A stretch of 64,000 nucleotides of DNA, taken from the NCBI RefSeq assembly GCF_000954115.1, contig NZ_CP010797.1, positions 2,108,001 through 2,172,000 on the forward strand. Direction: 5' to 3'. How positions within the stretch are numbered: the stretch's first letter is position 1; each line of letters opens with the position of its first letter. The notes under the pieces are model-generated. The model was given only the letters and a program-made list of their open reading frames with translations. It did not search any database and was not told where the DNA came from. Below are positions 63,810 to 64,000 of the stretch, piece after piece. This DNA is from Rhodococcus sp. B7740. GTDB lineage: Bacteria > Actinomycetota > Actinomycetes > Mycobacteriales > Mycobacteriaceae. Position numbers and translations under genes: made by a program.

Positions 63810-64000
63810 ATGTTGACCAGCACTGCAACGATGGAACGCTCCATTCGCGACGACGAGGGCGTGTTTCGGGTCGAGACCGTCGTTCGACCGGACGGACACA
63901 ACATTCTGCGAGCGTCGGGCGAACTCGACATGTCGACCAGAGCCGAGTTCGTGCACAGCCTGGACCGCCTGGCCGCCGCCTCCGATCGGGTCTGTGTCGA
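63810..64000 (+). CDS. STAS-domain anti-anti-sigma factor (partial, runs off right edge)
   Basis: About 63 residues are visible before the window ends. They include LRASGELDMSTRAEFVHSL, the first strand and helix of an anti-sigma-factor antagonist STAS domain. AAGAGG precedes ATG 63810. The phospho-serine motif lies beyond the edge. It probably acts in general-stress sigma control. Confidence 0.75.
   Translation, partial: MLTSTATMERSIRDDEGVFRVETVVRPDGHNILRASGELDMSTRAEFVHSLDRLAAASDRVCV

Overview
The window reads as a piece of chromosome from a high-GC actinobacterium of the Nocardiaceae, most likely a Rhodococcus-type organism (the R. fascians-like clade is my guess). The grounds are uniformly GC-rich third codon positions, frequent GTG starts, AccA3/AccD5/AccE-type acyl-CoA carboxylase, furA-katG, Lrp, PucR/CdaR and GAF-ANTAR regulators, and CsbD and LapA small stress proteins. 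I see no rRNA, tRNA, insertion sequence, prophage or CRISPR array. Genes are tightly packed, and many adjacent genes overlap by 4 nt (ATGA, GTGA or TTGA).

Layout. 1-3600: branched-chain amino acid catabolism (E1 beta, cut by the left edge, and E1 alpha of a branched-chain keto acid dehydrogenase, a divergent Lrp-type regulator, and a valine/leucine dehydrogenase). 3680-16850: what looks like a complete arginine 'oxygenase' route. It comprises a flavin amino-acid 2-monooxygenase, a nitrilase-fold amidase, a guanidinobutyrase-type ureohydrolase, GABA aminotransferase and succinate-semialdehyde dehydrogenase, with an APC permease, a UspA protein and three regulators. 17050-19750: TerC, Dps and CsbD stress genes. 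19830-23360: EAL protein with a CdaR-type regulator, then a secreted lipase. 23400-31900: a luciferase-like monooxygenase and two divergent glycosyltransferase operons with a WcbI-like protein and a fused two-domain glycosyltransferase. 31990-38700: membrane and lipid genes, OsmC/Ohr, a ferritin-like protein, a zinc alcohol dehydrogenase, then a heme-oxygenase-like diiron protein, a CDGSH protein and a methyltransferase. 38900-42900: STAS protein, SQR-like flavoprotein, glutaminase-STAS fusion, FAH-family hydrolase. 43170-45910: katG-furA. 46070-49000: an MMPL transporter, DUF302 protein and CstR-like repressor operon with GC-tract operators. 49150-55150: MarR, acyl-CoA carboxylase alpha/epsilon/beta and acyl-CoA dehydrogenase under a divergent TetR. 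55230-58360: luciferase-like monooxygenase, transglutaminase, CsbD, LapA and small membrane proteins. 58470-64000: HMP/pyridoxal kinase, GAF-ANTAR regulator, an SRPBCC/permease/CrtI-like flavoprotein operon, and a STAS protein cut by the right edge.

How the genes work together. The left half is largely amino-acid nitrogen and carbon recovery: valine, leucine and isoleucine to acyl-CoA, and arginine to GABA to succinate. The middle is stress defence and surface-glycan assembly. The right half joins peroxide and thiol defence with propionyl/acyl-CoA metabolism. The least explained modules are the glycosyltransferase/WcbI cluster, the diiron/CDGSH/methyltransferase trio, and the MMPL-DUF302-CstR operon.
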